NCBI GenBank assembly: GCA_013178285.1
Contig: JABLXD010000003.1
Location: 16,132 to 80,131 of the forward strand
Source: Methanofastidiosum sp.
GTDB taxonomy: Archaea; Methanobacteriota_B; Thermococci; Methanofastidiosales; Methanofastidiosaceae
Direction: 5' to 3'
Length of the DNA stretch: 64,000 bases
The position numbers were made by a program, and so were the translations under genes. Each line of letters begins with the position of its first letter. Within the stretch, counting starts at the first letter, position 1. This document shows, one piece after another, positions 45,325 through 53,658 of the stretch. The notes below the pieces were generated by a model. That model was not told where the DNA came from, ran no database searches, and was given only the letters and a program-made list of their open reading frames with translations.

Positions 45325-45335
45325 CTCTTTTATTG
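45325..45335 (+). promoter_or_regulatory. promoter of the methanogenesis-marker operon
   Basis: CTCTTTTATTG, preceded by GAAA, is TATA-like and centred 26 bp before the ATG at 45357. There is no Shine-Dalgarno site, so the first gene is probably read from a leaderless mRNA. Confidence 0.5.
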
Positions 45336-45356
45336 TTAATAAATATTAATTCAGAT

Positions 45357-45767
45357 ATGAAAACAAGAATGTTTGTTATCGCCGATACCTCATCATTAAC
45401 CCCTCAAACTGTAATCAACTATATTGTAAGCCTTGGGAAGACCCTTAATATCAAGGACACATGTTATGGTATTATGGTAGAAGGAGACGATGACGTTGTT
45501 GAGAACGTCACATTAAAGATACGGGAAAAATTTGATGGCGATATTTTCTCAAAACACAGGGCTTACCCAATAGGCGATGAAAGAAGGTGCAGAGCAACAA
45601 GAGGTGGCGGAGCAAGACCAGGGTATTATTTCTTATTAGAAGAGTATAAACTATTACCACTTATCTCTAAAGTCCTAAAAGAGGGAAGATTTAAAACTCT
45701 GGAGAAAAAGAAGGAAAAACCTGTCGATGTGGATATTCTAAAGAAGGCCATTAAGGAAAAGGTGTAA
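45357..45767 (+). CDS. mmp6: methanogenesis marker protein 6
   Basis: 136 residues from the ATG at 45357; an upstream TTG would add eight residues but lies inside the promoter. [20 protein letters not shown] and a Cys/Arg/Gly-rich segment [20 protein letters not shown] match marker 6. Markers 3, 6, 7 and 17 with McrC form the complex that reduces and activates methyl-coenzyme M reductase. It is the first of five contiguous marker genes. Confidence 0.9.
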   Translation: MKTRMFVIADTSSLTPQTVINYIVSLGKTLNIKDTCYGIMVEGDDDVVENVTLKIREKFDGDIFSKHRAYPIGDERRCRATRGGGARPGYYFLLEEYKLLPLISKVLKEGRFKTLEKKKEKPVDVDILKKAIKEKV

Positions 45768-45769
45768 AC

Positions 45770-46204
45770 ATGAAAATATTCATTTATCCCCCAAATAGCA
45801 TGATATTGCAAGACCTAGTTGAAAGATTTGGGCATACCCCACTTGCACTTGCAAAGGAGATTGATAGGAGAGTAAACGATCCAGAACTCGACTCTCCCCC
45901 TATGAACATAACTGAAATTGATGTAAAAGTTGGATTAAAGTATGCGGCTATAGAAGTTCCCTCTGGTGTCAGAGGAAGACTTGCACTTTTTGGGCCATTG
46001 ATTGATGAGGCAGAGGCCGCAATAATTGTCAATGACTTTCCATCAACATTTGGATGTATGGCTTGCGCCAGAACAAATGAGCTTACTATTTATCTGATTA
46101 AACAAAAAAGAGTTCCAACTTTGGAACTTGATTACCCAACAAACGAAGAAGAAGTGGAAGATTTTGTTGCAAGGATTAAAAGTTTCTTGGAGGGCCTAAA
46201 ATGA
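45770..46204 (+). CDS. mmp5: methanogenesis marker protein 5
   Basis: 144 residues. [21 protein letters not shown] at the N terminus, [39 protein letters not shown] and a C-terminal Val/Pro-rich strand match marker 5. The Cys pair in FGCMACAR may bind a metal or partner. It starts 2 bp after mmp6 and overlaps mmp15 by 4 bp. Its biochemical role is not established; conserved co-location links it to MCR activation. Confidence 0.88.
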   Translation: MKIFIYPPNSMILQDLVERFGHTPLALAKEIDRRVNDPELDSPPMNITEIDVKVGLKYAAIEVPSGVRGRLALFGPLIDEAEAAIIVNDFPSTFGCMACARTNELTIYLIKQKRVPTLELDYPTNEEEVEDFVARIKSFLEGLK

Positions 46205-47418
46205 TTAAGATAGCTCAGCTTTCATGTGGTAATGATTACAGCGGAATTCAAAAAGAGATTGAAAAGGCAGCAGAAACAGTTGGTGCCAAAATAGTATTCC
46301 CTGATGTTGATATTGAATTTGATGAAGCAGTTGAAGAATTTGGATTTAATCCAGTAAGTCCGGGATTAAAACTAATGATAGCAAGAGCCAAAGCTTTAGC
46401 AGACAAAACATTTGAAGCAGATGCTGTATTGATAGCCACATGCTTTAGATGTGCAGAAGGTGCTTTAATCAGAAATGAGATAAGGAGATACCTCCAGAAG
46501 CACACAAAATTACCTGTCGTCATGTATTCATTTACTGAAAACACTAAGGCAAGCGTTCTTCTAATAAGAATGGAAGCGCTCGTTACAATAGTTAAAAGGA
46601 AGGATCTTTTAGGAAGAGAGCGGCAAGTAGGCATTACAATGGGCATTGACTCAGGCTCAGCTACAACAAAAGCAGTCATAATGCAGGACAATGAGATTAT
46701 AGCAAAATACTGGCACCCCACCGCAGCAGTAATTGAGTCAGCCGAAAAGGTGGTAAATGAGGCCCTCAAGGAAGCCAAAATGGACCTTAAAGATATCGAG
46801 TCAATCGGGACAACAGGCTACGGGAGATACATACTTGGGGAGCATTACAAAGCTAAACTTGTCCAAGAAGAAGTGACTGTAAACTCTAAAGGGGCAGTTT
46901 TCCTTGCAAATAAGCAAAAAGGAGAAGCTACAATACTGGATATAGGTGGTATGGATAACAAAGCAGTAACTGTTATGGACGGCATACCAGATAGCTTTAC
47001 AATGGGTGGAATATGTGCAGGCGCATCGGGTAGATTCTTAGAGACAGCAGCAAAGAGGCTTGGCATTGAAATTGCCGAGTTTGGAGAACTTGCTGCAAAA
47101 GGAGATTTACACAAGGTTCCAATGAACAGCTACTGTACCGTCTTTGGTATTCAGGGATTAGTTTCTACACTAGCTGAAGGGTACAGTAAAGAAGACGTTG
47201 CAGCAGCAGCATGCAGAAGCGTTGCTGAGCAGATTTACCAGCAGCAGCTTCAAGAAATAGATGTTAGATTCCCAGTCATTCAAGTCGGTGGTACTTCACT
47301 TCTAAAAGGATTGGTAAGGGCCGTAGGAGACATCCTAAAGACAGAACCTTTAGTCCCACAAAACTCTCAGTACATAGGCGCAGTTGGAGGGGCCTTGCTC
47401 TGCTCCGGATTTATCTAA
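46201..47418 (+). CDS. mmp15: methanogenesis marker protein 15 (BcrA/HgdC-type ATPase)
   Basis: 405 residues. An N-terminal domain of about 145 residues with [18 protein letters not shown] is joined to an ASKHA ATPase of the 2-hydroxyacyl-CoA dehydratase activator type. The phosphate loop is [14 protein letters not shown], and two cysteines that would hold one [4Fe-4S] cluster between subunits occur in [13 protein letters not shown] and [13 protein letters not shown]. Such ATPases couple ATP hydrolysis to low-potential electron transfer. It overlaps mmp5 by 4 bp. Confidence 0.92.
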   Translation: MIKIAQLSCGNDYSGIQKEIEKAAETVGAKIVFPDVDIEFDEAVEEFGFNPVSPGLKLMIARAKALADKTFEADAVLIATCFRCAEGALIRNEIRRYLQKHTKLPVVMYSFTENTKASVLLIRMEALVTIVKRKDLLGRERQVGITMGIDSGSATTKAVIMQDNEIIAKYWHPTAAVIESAEKVVNEALKEAKMDLKDIESIGTTGYGRYILGEHYKAKLVQEEVTVNSKGAVFLANKQKGEATILDIGGMDNKAVTVMDGIPDSFTMGGICAGASGRFLETAAKRLGIEIAEFGELAAKGDLHKVPMNSYCTVFGIQGLVSTLAEGYSKEDVAAAACRSVAEQIYQQQLQEIDVRFPVIQVGGTSLLKGLVRAVGDILKTEPLVPQNSQYIGAVGGALLCSGFI

Positions 47419-47431
47419 AGGGGATTAGATA

Positions 47432-47974
47432 ATGGAAATCATTGTTGAAGGTCTTCCAGAGAAGGAATCTCAAGGGTATGTCATTTTAATAAATGATATA
47501 ATGAGGGAGTTTGAGATAAGGAGAAGCATAGAAAAGGTATACTTCTACGGAGACACAGAGAACTTTGTTTTTATAACATCCATTAGGATAAAAAAAGTCC
47601 TTGAGCCTTTGAGGATAGAAGATGTTGCCATCTACAATCAAGATAAACAATTACTATCCGTAGAGGATGAGTTCTATGTCCCAAAGATATTGTCACTATT
47701 ATGGTCAATTACAAAAGAAGGTGTTGAGCAGGAAGACAGGACTGAGGTTAAGATACCTGTAGAAATATTCAATAAAATAAAAACTGAAGTTGTATACTAC
47801 CCAACAGAGGATTTGAAGAAAAATGTCCAGGAAGCAATTAACAGGGTCTTACCTGAGGCTGCAAGGATAAAATACATCCTCTCTGCAGAGAAAACAATCA
47901 CTGTGGCATCGAGTGAAAATGCACTTTCAGAAGAGAGCAAAAAGCTTGCTCAAAAGTATCACGAGAGGGATTAG
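47432..47974 (+). CDS. mmp17: methanogenesis marker protein 17
   Basis: 180 residues, soluble, no cysteines of note. MEIIVEGLPEKESQGYVILI at the start and IRRSIEKVYFYGDTENF-type strands (here EIRRSIEKVYFYGDTE) match marker 17. It is one of the structural parts of the MCR activation complex. AAGGGGATTAGATA upstream gives a ribosome site. It sits between mmp15 and mmp7. Confidence 0.88.
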   Translation: MEIIVEGLPEKESQGYVILINDIMREFEIRRSIEKVYFYGDTENFVFITSIRIKKVLEPLRIEDVAIYNQDKQLLSVEDEFYVPKILSLLWSITKEGVEQEDRTEVKIPVEIFNKIKTEVVYYPTEDLKKNVQEAINRVLPEAARIKYILSAEKTITVASSENALSEESKKLAQKYHERD

Positions 47975-47983
47975 GTGAAATAG

Positions 47984-48907
47984 ATGTTTAAGATGGCACT
48001 ATTTGAAGGTGGGCTACACAGGGCAGATGAGCTAGAAGATCTAGTAGATGACCTTGGAGGATTTCTAATCCAGAAGAACGTTACTCAGATTGATATTACC
48101 CTTATCATTGCTGTACCTGGAGAAGATTACGAACTTATCGTAAAAAAAGCAAAGGAGCTTAGGGGAAAAATTGTCGAAGTTCCACTTGCAGGTTCAGAAA
48201 TCACAATAGTTGCACCTTCGCTTGGAAAGCATCACCTGCCTCACCCAGTATGTGATATCTCAGAATACATAAGAAGAAACGGGGCAGTAACAAACGTCAT
48301 GGGCCTTGCAAGAGGCGTAGGCCAGAGGATAAATCAGATAACTGCAAGTGAAAAAGGCATGATAGAAGAGGCAGATGTTGCCGTCTATTCTTTAGGAAAC
48401 TTCAGCAGATGTCTTAGAAAAAAGACTCACCTTTTTAATGATATCGACATACCTGTCGTAGTTCTCGGTGGCCCAGAGCAGTTCAATATAGAAGGGCTTG
48501 ACTACTATGTTGGTGGAATTGGTAGAAGGAGCCAGAGATTGAGGCAGAAGTTTGACCTTGATATATTCGATAAAATGGTAGCCGAGATATCAAAAGCTGT
48601 TGAAAAAAGGAGAAGGGAAATAGAAGAAGATCCCTTGATTTTAGAGCCGATATACCTTAAAAAAATCCTTGAAGAAAATGTCGAAGGAATTGACAAGATT
48701 ATCTCTCCAATTCCAATAGTTTTGAACGTAGATGGAGTCAAGGTAAAAATGCCAGTGGCACAGTTTAAGGAAAAGATAAAGAACGTCGAATTTGACGGCA
48801 GGAAGATAGAAGAATACTGCAATATCTACCAGTCGCCTTACAGCGGCTTTACAATACTAAAGATTTATACAAAATCCTATTTTGATTCTCAAAAAGAACA
48901 ATCTTAA
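47984..48907 (+). CDS. mmp7: methanogenesis marker protein 7
   Basis: 307 residues. LFEGGLHRADELEDLVDDLGG, VAPSLGKHHLPHPVCDISEY, NVMGLARGVGQRINQIT and NFSRCLRKKTHLF match marker 7. His and Cys residues in the second and fourth motifs are candidate cluster or metal ligands. In the characterised MCR activation complex it carries electron-transfer metal clusters; whether all ligands are kept cannot be judged here. GGTGAAATAG precedes the ATG. Its stop abuts the convergent flippase gene. Confidence 0.9.
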   Translation: MFKMALFEGGLHRADELEDLVDDLGGFLIQKNVTQIDITLIIAVPGEDYELIVKKAKELRGKIVEVPLAGSEITIVAPSLGKHHLPHPVCDISEYIRRNGAVTNVMGLARGVGQRINQITASEKGMIEEADVAVYSLGNFSRCLRKKTHLFNDIDIPVVVLGGPEQFNIEGLDYYVGGIGRRSQRLRQKFDLDIFDKMVAEISKAVEKRRREIEEDPLILEPIYLKKILEENVEGIDKIISPIPIVLNVDGVKVKMPVAQFKEKIKNVEFDGRKIEEYCNIYQSPYSGFTILKIYTKSYFDSQKEQS

Positions 48908-50296
48908 TTATTTCCACTTTTTCTTAAGGTAGTAAAAATAACCTAAAATCAAAGGTGTTCCAAAGGCGCCATATACAAACAGATTCATAACTCTTGATGG
49001 CAATAGTCCAACTATACTTTCAAAGATCATCATCAGTGTAAAAATAGCTATCGAAAATAAAACAAATCTTTTTTCTGGAGTAAATAAAACTCCAAGAGTT
49101 TTCATTATTAGGAACATCCCGATTATACATGACACCATAGTTGCAAAGGCTGCACCGTTGATGTCGTATCTTGGTATAAGGACATAATTTAGTGCCACAT
49201 TTATCGCTGCTATAAGAACTGTTATCTTCATAGGCGTCCATTGCTTACCCATAGCTTGGAGGGATGTTGAGGCTATATAGAAAATTGAATAGAAAAGCAT
49301 TCCAATTGCTAAGAGCTTTAATACCCATCCCCCTTGTTGCACTCCAAAGAGGAAGTATATTATAGGATTTGAAAAGGCAAAGAGGGAAAGTGCAACTGGA
49401 AGCGTAATATTAAAGGAGGCTTTGAGTGAGACTAAAATGCTTCTGAGCCCTTCTTTTTCTACCGATTTCAACTTTGATAGCTCTGGCAATAGGACAGCAG
49501 ATAGGGCAATTGCAAAAGATGGTATAATGCCTGCAGTTGGGGAGGCCATACCATATATCCCAACTATCTCTGGGCCAAAGAAGTGGGCCAGTATGTAGAT
49601 ATCTGCATTGAAGAGTAAGACAAGACTCAAAGAAAATATTGAAACAGGGATTGCAAATGCAAATATCTTCTTAAACTCCTTGTAATTTTCACTTTTAAAT
49701 TTCAGCTTGACGCCACTCTTTAAAATTAGAAAAAAGGATACAACTATACCAACTACATAGCCCCCTACAAGGGCCGCAGAAGCACCTGAAACCCTAAAAA
49801 TATAGGAAAGCGGGATTGAAAGTAAGAAGTAGGATAGTGAAAGGGCAAAGATTGAGATTGCCATATAATTTACTTTTTTGGTACCTAGCAAGATCCCCGT
49901 AAAGACTGAGAACAATACCCCAAGAGGTATTACGAGAAGGATTATCTTTAAGGGGGTGTCAATTCCGTTTCTTATCTCAGTAGAGTAAAAGCTCATTATT
50001 ACAGGTAGCAAAGCAAAGAGGGTAACAAAAAGAATAATCCCTATTGGAACAAAAAATAGGGAAGAGGATATCTTATCTTTTCTATCTTCGGAATCATATA
50101 TAGATGTGAATCTTGAAACAGAAGGCGCAATGCCAAAAGATGAAAGAACAAGTATAAGTGATTGAAATGGCATAATCGCCGAAAGGAGACCATACTCAGT
50201 TAGAAGAAGAATGTTTGCCGTGAAAAGAGTGAAGAGGTAATTTGCAACTCTCGAGAATGAATTTGCTATGAGAAGCATCAGTGATTTCTTAATCAT
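48908..50296 (-). CDS. oligosaccharide flippase family protein (Wzx/MurJ-like fold)
   Basis: 462 residues from the ATG at 50296 with 12 to 14 transmembrane helices, MATE/MOP-superfamily arrangement. LIANSFSRVANYLFTLFTA at the N terminus, PFQSLILVLSSFGIAPSVSR and YDINGAAFATMVSC near the C terminus are typical for polysaccharide exporters. It should flip lipid-linked sugars used for S-layer or surface glycans. No glycosyltransferase lies nearby; a membrane-bound winged-helix regulator is encoded just upstream. Confidence 0.88.
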   Translation of the reverse strand: MIKKSLMLLIANSFSRVANYLFTLFTANILLLTEYGLLSAIMPFQSLILVLSSFGIAPSVSRFTSIYDSEDRKDKISSSLFFVPIGIILFVTLFALLPVIMSFYSTEIRNGIDTPLKIILLVIPLGVLFSVFTGILLGTKKVNYMAISIFALSLSYFLLSIPLSYIFRVSGASAALVGGYVVGIVVSFFLILKSGVKLKFKSENYKEFKKIFAFAIPVSIFSLSLVLLFNADIYILAHFFGPEIVGIYGMASPTAGIIPSFAIALSAVLLPELSKLKSVEKEGLRSILVSLKASFNITLPVALSLFAFSNPIIYFLFGVQQGGWVLKLLAIGMLFYSIFYIASTSLQAMGKQWTPMKITVLIAAINVALNYVLIPRYDINGAAFATMVSCIIGMFLIMKTLGVLFTPEKRFVLFSIAIFTLMMIFESIVGLLPSRVMNLFVYGAFGTPLILGYFYYLKKKWK

Positions 50297-50335
50297 TAAA
50301 CTAATGACCAAAGCTCTATCTTTTATCTCTTTTGT

Positions 50336-51301
50336 TTAATCTTTCAACTTTTCGCTTAGCTTTATGATGTTTGTCCTTCCCTTTTCTTCCTTTTCAATGA
50401 GCTTTCTCTTTAGCAGTTTGTCTAAGACCCTTGATAGTGTTGGCTTTGAAAAGAATGTTGTCTGCTCAAATAGCTTCGCCTGAGTAATTGAGCCACCATT
50501 ATCATATATTATCTTTAGGATCCTTGATTCCCTTGGGTCTAAAACATTAAGGGCAACTTCTATCCTGCTATGGCCCCTCTTCCTTGTGAGGAGGAGTATT
50601 GCAATTAGTCCAAAGAATATAATGGCAGTTGACATCAGAATATACATTGCAGGGTTAGATTCTGGCTTTTCAACTGGAGTTGTTTGCTCCTTTATCTCCC
50701 TAAGCGGTGCATATTTTTCATCATAATTTGCCTCAAATAGAAATTTCTCCGCTTCCTTTACATCTTCTTTGTACCAGACGACAGATACTTTACTATCTAC
50801 TGATTCAAATCTAGATGGTGATGGCACAAATTCAGTCAGAAGGGGTATACCCTTCTCAAAGTTAAATGCCATCTTGAGGTACCTTATATCACATGGCGAT
50901 TCAAAAGGGAAGCTCAACTTATATGAATCACTTTTCGTGACTAGATCGGACACATCATAGTCGATTTTGACAAGTGTAGTCTCTCCAAGCTTCAAACTCC
51001 TATTGAAGTAAAACCTCACAAAAGTTTCTTTACCTACCTGTGACGAAGATGACTCTAGAACGTTCCCCGCATCATCTGTTACGGATAGATTATTTGCCCT
51101 ACCAGGCACGTAAAGGTAAAAGCCATTGAAGTCCGGAAGCCCCAAATTTAGGAATATCATCCTGATGGTGACATGCTCAGTATCCTGTGAGATATCAACG
51201 TCTATTGTGCACCCCATACAAGCAAAATCTTCCTGGGCATATATGGGAACTTGGCAAGATATGCCTATAATAATTAGTAAAATAATAAATATTTTTTTCA
51301 T
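50336..51301 (-). CDS. membrane-anchored winged-helix transcriptional regulator with extracellular sensor
   Basis: 321 residues from the ATG at 51301 (GGTGG site). A signal peptide (about 1-22) is followed by a 200-residue extracytoplasmic beta-rich domain containing DFACMGCTIDVDIS, one transmembrane helix (about 222-242) and a cytoplasmic MarR/IclR-like winged helix (about 258-321: ESRILKIIYDNGGSITQAKL, SKPTLSRVLDKLLKRKLIEK). This layout, also seen in COG2512-type archaeal regulators, would let an outside signal act directly on DNA. It is upstream of the flippase gene with a 39-bp gap. Confidence 0.82.
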   Translation of the reverse strand: MKKIFIILLIIIGISCQVPIYAQEDFACMGCTIDVDISQDTEHVTIRMIFLNLGLPDFNGFYLYVPGRANNLSVTDDAGNVLESSSSQVGKETFVRFYFNRSLKLGETTLVKIDYDVSDLVTKSDSYKLSFPFESPCDIRYLKMAFNFEKGIPLLTEFVPSPSRFESVDSKVSVVWYKEDVKEAEKFLFEANYDEKYAPLREIKEQTTPVEKPESNPAMYILMSTAIIFFGLIAILLLTRKRGHSRIEVALNVLDPRESRILKIIYDNGGSITQAKLFEQTTFFSKPTLSRVLDKLLKRKLIEKEEKGRTNIIKLSEKLKD

Positions 51302-51383
51302 ATAGCCACCATTTGCCCTCTTGAGTGTGTATATTACAATCAATAGGAGATTATTTAAGATTTTTCCCAAAAAAAAAGAAAAG

Positions 51384-51395
51384 CTTTTTATATTT
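51384..51395 (+). promoter_or_regulatory. TATA element of the 94-aa membrane protein gene
   Basis: CTTTTTATATTT is centred about 25 bp before the ATG at 51415 without a Shine-Dalgarno site, as expected for a leaderless mRNA. Confidence 0.5.
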
Positions 51396-51414
51396 CTTGT
51401 TATTTTTATGAGTA

Positions 51415-51699
51415 ATGGCGCTTTATATACTCAAATGGGGCGTTGGTATCATTGTTTTAGCAGTCGGGGTCCTATTTGGGCTTTCTATCGCCATGAACAC
51501 TTCTTCTGCGGATATATACCTCATGTCAGGTGCGACTATGATTTCTATATCTTTTATCCTACTTGGGTCAAATATATTTATCATGGGCTTTAATGAAAGA
51601 AAAAAGAACAAAGAAATAAGGAAGAACAAACAACTTTTGACAAAAGCCGAGTACCTTTCATCAAAAAAGACGATAGATTCCTATAGAAACATCAGATGA
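51415..51699 (+). CDS. small membrane protein of unknown function
   Basis: 94 residues with two transmembrane helices (about 6-28 and 35-58) and a basic cytoplasmic tail of 35 residues (FNERKKNKEIRKNKQ). I know no family. TATA placement supports the ATG at 51415. It is divergent from the membrane-anchored regulator gene, which shares the 113-bp intergenic region, so it could be a target of that regulator. The 3' end overlaps the TatD-like gene by 8 bp. Confidence 0.65.
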   Translation: MALYILKWGVGIIVLAVGVLFGLSIAMNTSSADIYLMSGATMISISFILLGSNIFIMGFNERKKNKEIRKNKQLLTKAEYLSSKKTIDSYRNIR

Positions 51700-52531
51700 G
51701 CGCAATCCCATAGATCTCTTCTATAAGGTACCTGTGTATATAATCAATATCTTCTTTTGATAGGATTCCCTTCTCAAACAGTTTTTTAGTTGTTTTGGGG
51801 ACAGTTTTAGGGCCAACAACAGCGCCAGGCCTTTCGTTATCATCGATATAGTCAGTTTCCATCAAGAATCTTTTCCCTTCCTCCAACGCCTTTAGGATAT
51901 TCTTTTCCCTTGCAACAATGGAAGGGTATATACCGATACTCTCACATATGGAAATCATTGGGGGTGAAAAATGCTTGATTACTTTAGAAGGCTCTCCATA
52001 TTTTTTTACTAACTCTCCAATCTCTAAGAACTTACTCTCGTCAAAAGTTTCTGTGTGAAGCTGGACAGGGCATTTCAATTTTTTTGAAACTTTTAGTACT
52101 TCAATTAAGAATTGATTTGAGAGATCAATTATCTCATTTTCGACTTCATAGTGGGGCCTTCCGACCTCTCCTATTCCAAAGGCTTTCCCTTCAGTAATTC
52201 TCTTTTCAATCTCAGTTAAGGCTTCTAAAGCTATCTCAAAAGCTTCTTCCTTCCCAAAGTCGAGTATGAGATGATGAAACTCTGCTGGGTGAAGGCCAAT
52301 TATTGGGTAAGACCTTGCATCAGTTTCTTTATTAATCCTATTTGATAGATCTATTACATAATCATAGGCTTTTCCAAAATCTTTTCCAGTTTTTACTTCG
52401 CCCCCAGAGTCATATGCAGTTTTATAGACGAGCATGAAGTGTGTACCGCCAGCAGAAGTGAACTCTTTAACTGCATCAAGCCCCATCCCTCTTATCGGGT
52501 CAATATGCATGTGATTGTCTGTAATGAACAT
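51692..52531 (-). CDS. TatD-like metal-dependent hydrolase (COG1099 type)
   Basis: 279 residues, TIM-barrel amidohydrolase fold. Metal ligands: DNHMHIDP at the N terminus, IGLHPAEFHH, the GIGEVGRPHYE strand with Glu, LHTETFD, and METDYIDD with the late Asp. It is related to TatD nucleases but belongs to the archaeal COG1099 group, whose substrate is unknown. A TATA-like ACTATTAATA is centred 25 bp upstream of the ATG, again suggesting a leaderless mRNA. Confidence 0.85.
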   Translation of the reverse strand: MFITDNHMHIDPIRGMGLDAVKEFTSAGGTHFMLVYKTAYDSGGEVKTGKDFGKAYDYVIDLSNRINKETDARSYPIIGLHPAEFHHLILDFGKEEAFEIALEALTEIEKRITEGKAFGIGEVGRPHYEVENEIIDLSNQFLIEVLKVSKKLKCPVQLHTETFDESKFLEIGELVKKYGEPSKVIKHFSPPMISICESIGIYPSIVAREKNILKALEEGKRFLMETDYIDDNERPGAVVGPKTVPKTTKKLFEKGILSKEDIDYIHRYLIEEIYGIALI

Positions 52532-52577
52532 CAGACTAATTTAGGTACATCAATATTAATAGTTTTGCAATTCTAAA

Positions 52578-52931
52578 CTAAAAAGGAAATAGAATCTTGT
52601 CTCCACTCTTGATATCATGTCTTTTAATGGACCCTATAGGCATTTCAACAAAATATTTGGCCTTACCTTTATGACCAGTATAGAATGAAAATGATTTTAT
52701 ATTTTCCTTGGCATCAATTACTTCAAACTTTGAATTAAGCCAGACAACATCAATTGAGAAAAAAACAAAGAACATTGTTATTGCAGCTTTTCGCTCTCGG
52801 TCTAAAACAAAGATATACACCTCATTTGATTCTGAGATATCATTTCTAAACATAAGCCCTCTTGACAATTCAAAAAAATTTCTTTGATATGTGAGTTTAT
52901 CAAAAATCTCTGATAGATTATGAGAGGACAT
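52578..52931 (-). CDS. DUF192 family protein
   Basis: 117 residues. LSRGLMFRND, ITMFFVFFSIDVVWLNS and AKYFVEMPIGSIKRHDIKSGD line up with the DUF192 beta-barrel family (the ERxxGLMfR, MxFvF, YalElpaG motifs). The function is unknown. There is no signal peptide, unlike many bacterial members, so this copy is cytosolic. Its promoter region adjoins the orphan promoter and hairpin at 52979-53075. Confidence 0.85.
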   Translation of the reverse strand: MSSHNLSEIFDKLTYQRNFFELSRGLMFRNDISESNEVYIFVLDRERKAAITMFFVFFSIDVVWLNSKFEVIDAKENIKSFSFYTGHKGKAKYFVEMPIGSIKRHDIKSGDKILFPF

Positions 52932-52978
52932 CGTATTGGATAAGGCGTCTTAATTAAAAAATTATCCTTATTTTACAG

Positions 52979-52992
52979 AAAGATTTATATAT
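52979..52992 (+). promoter_or_regulatory. orphan TATA promoter
   Basis: AAAGATTTATATATAG is a strong BRE/TATA element pointing right, but no coding frame follows within its reach: the next gene begins at 53131 and has its own TATA at 53101. Expected transcription start is near 53015. A palindrome overlaps its downstream edge. Confidence 0.5.
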
Positions 52993-53021
52993 AGTAACAC
53001 GTTATGAATAAATAGTGTTAC
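52993..53021. promoter_or_regulatory. palindromic operator-like site
   Basis: AGTAACAC (52993-53000) and GTGTTACT (53014-53021) are perfect inverted half-sites with centres 21 bp apart, two helical turns. The site covers the space from the TATA box to the expected transcription start, a classical position for repression. The same half-site occurs in the operator of the metal-binding ABC gene at 63654-63682. Confidence 0.5.
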
Positions 53022-53075
53022 TGGCATGTAGTATTCCGTCATATAGAGATTTCAACTCTATATGACTTATTCTTA
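53015..53075 (+). ncRNA. candidate small RNA with an 11-bp stem-loop
   Basis: Downstream of the orphan promoter, GTCATATAGAG (53038-53048) and CTCTATATGAC (53056-53066) form a perfect 11-bp stem with the loop ATTTCAA, followed by TTATTCTT. The few ATG codons run into stops after one to three codons, so a non-coding transcript is the only product I can suggest. It may also be a 5' leader of the following gene or a regulatory element without its own transcript. No known RNA family is recognised. Confidence 0.35.
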
Positions 53076-53100
53076 AAAAAAAATTGGGCTTCATATAAAA

Positions 53101-53111
53101 CTTTTTAAATC
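53101..53111 (+). promoter_or_regulatory. TATA element of the THUMP gene
   Basis: CTTTTTAAATC is centred about 26 bp before the ATG at 53131; there is no Shine-Dalgarno site, as in a leaderless mRNA. Confidence 0.5.
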
Positions 53112-53130
53112 AATACTAATTCGTTTCTTT

Positions 53131-53658
53131 ATGGAGCAAATGAAAGAATTCCTTCTCGTGACAACTCCCACTGCTAGACAGTTTGACGGTATATGGGAAG
53201 TAGAATGGGCACTAGAAGGGGAAGTTTTTGAGATTAAAAAAACAAAGTTTAAAGGCGTTCTCCTAGTGAAATGCAGGGATGCTAAAAAAGCTGCTGGAAT
53301 GTTGAGAGACTATGAAACAAGTGCCATACACAGGGTTTTACCGTTTGATAGGTACATCAATACAGACAAGGATTTAATAATAGTTGAAGCAAGCGACGTA
53401 GCACTGCCCAAGATTTTCAAAAGTGACACATTTGCCGTTAGATGCAAGAAAAGGGGAAAAGCAAACTTCAAGTCTCAAGAACTTGAAAGAGAGGTCGGCG
53501 CCAAAATCGTTGAAGAGACAGAGGCAAAAGTAAATCTAGAAGATCCCGATATCAAAGTCATTATACAGGTAATTGACAAAAAAACTGGTATTTCTGTTTT
53601 AAAAAGAGAAGAAATTATTAGAAAAGATGTTCTTGAAGAAGATGCAGATTCATTTTAA
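53131..53658 (+). CDS. THUMP-domain protein (Tan1/COG1818-like)
   Basis: 175 residues. The N-terminal half is a ferredoxin-like domain (EFLLVTTPTARQ, GVLLVKCRDAKKAAG); the C-terminal half is a THUMP domain with FAVRCKKRGKANFKSQELER and a DPDIKVIIQVIDKKTGIS strand pair (parts). Tan1-type proteins bind tRNA and help the acetyltransferase that makes ac4C12. It overlaps the convergent rpoL gene by 4 bp. The acetyltransferase itself is not in the window. Confidence 0.88.
   Translation: MEQMKEFLLVTTPTARQFDGIWEVEWALEGEVFEIKKTKFKGVLLVKCRDAKKAAGMLRDYETSAIHRVLPFDRYINTDKDLIIVEASDVALPKIFKSDTFAVRCKKRGKANFKSQELEREVGAKIVEETEAKVNLEDPDIKVIIQVIDKKTGISVLKREEIIRKDVLEEDADSF

Noticed and set aside
46248..46778. 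176-residue frame antisense to mmp15
   Set aside because: It has low-complexity Ser/Ala composition and is the reverse of a well-conserved ATPase; no ribosome site.
51321..51593. 90-residue forward frame overlapping the 94-aa membrane protein
   Set aside because: Its composition (many Tyr, His, Phe and Cys) is that of a shifted frame, and the TATA spacing fits only the 51415 start.
53131..53658. Spt5/NusG, considered because of its place near rpoL
   Set aside because: There is no NGN plus KOW layout; the C-terminal half is a THUMP domain instead.
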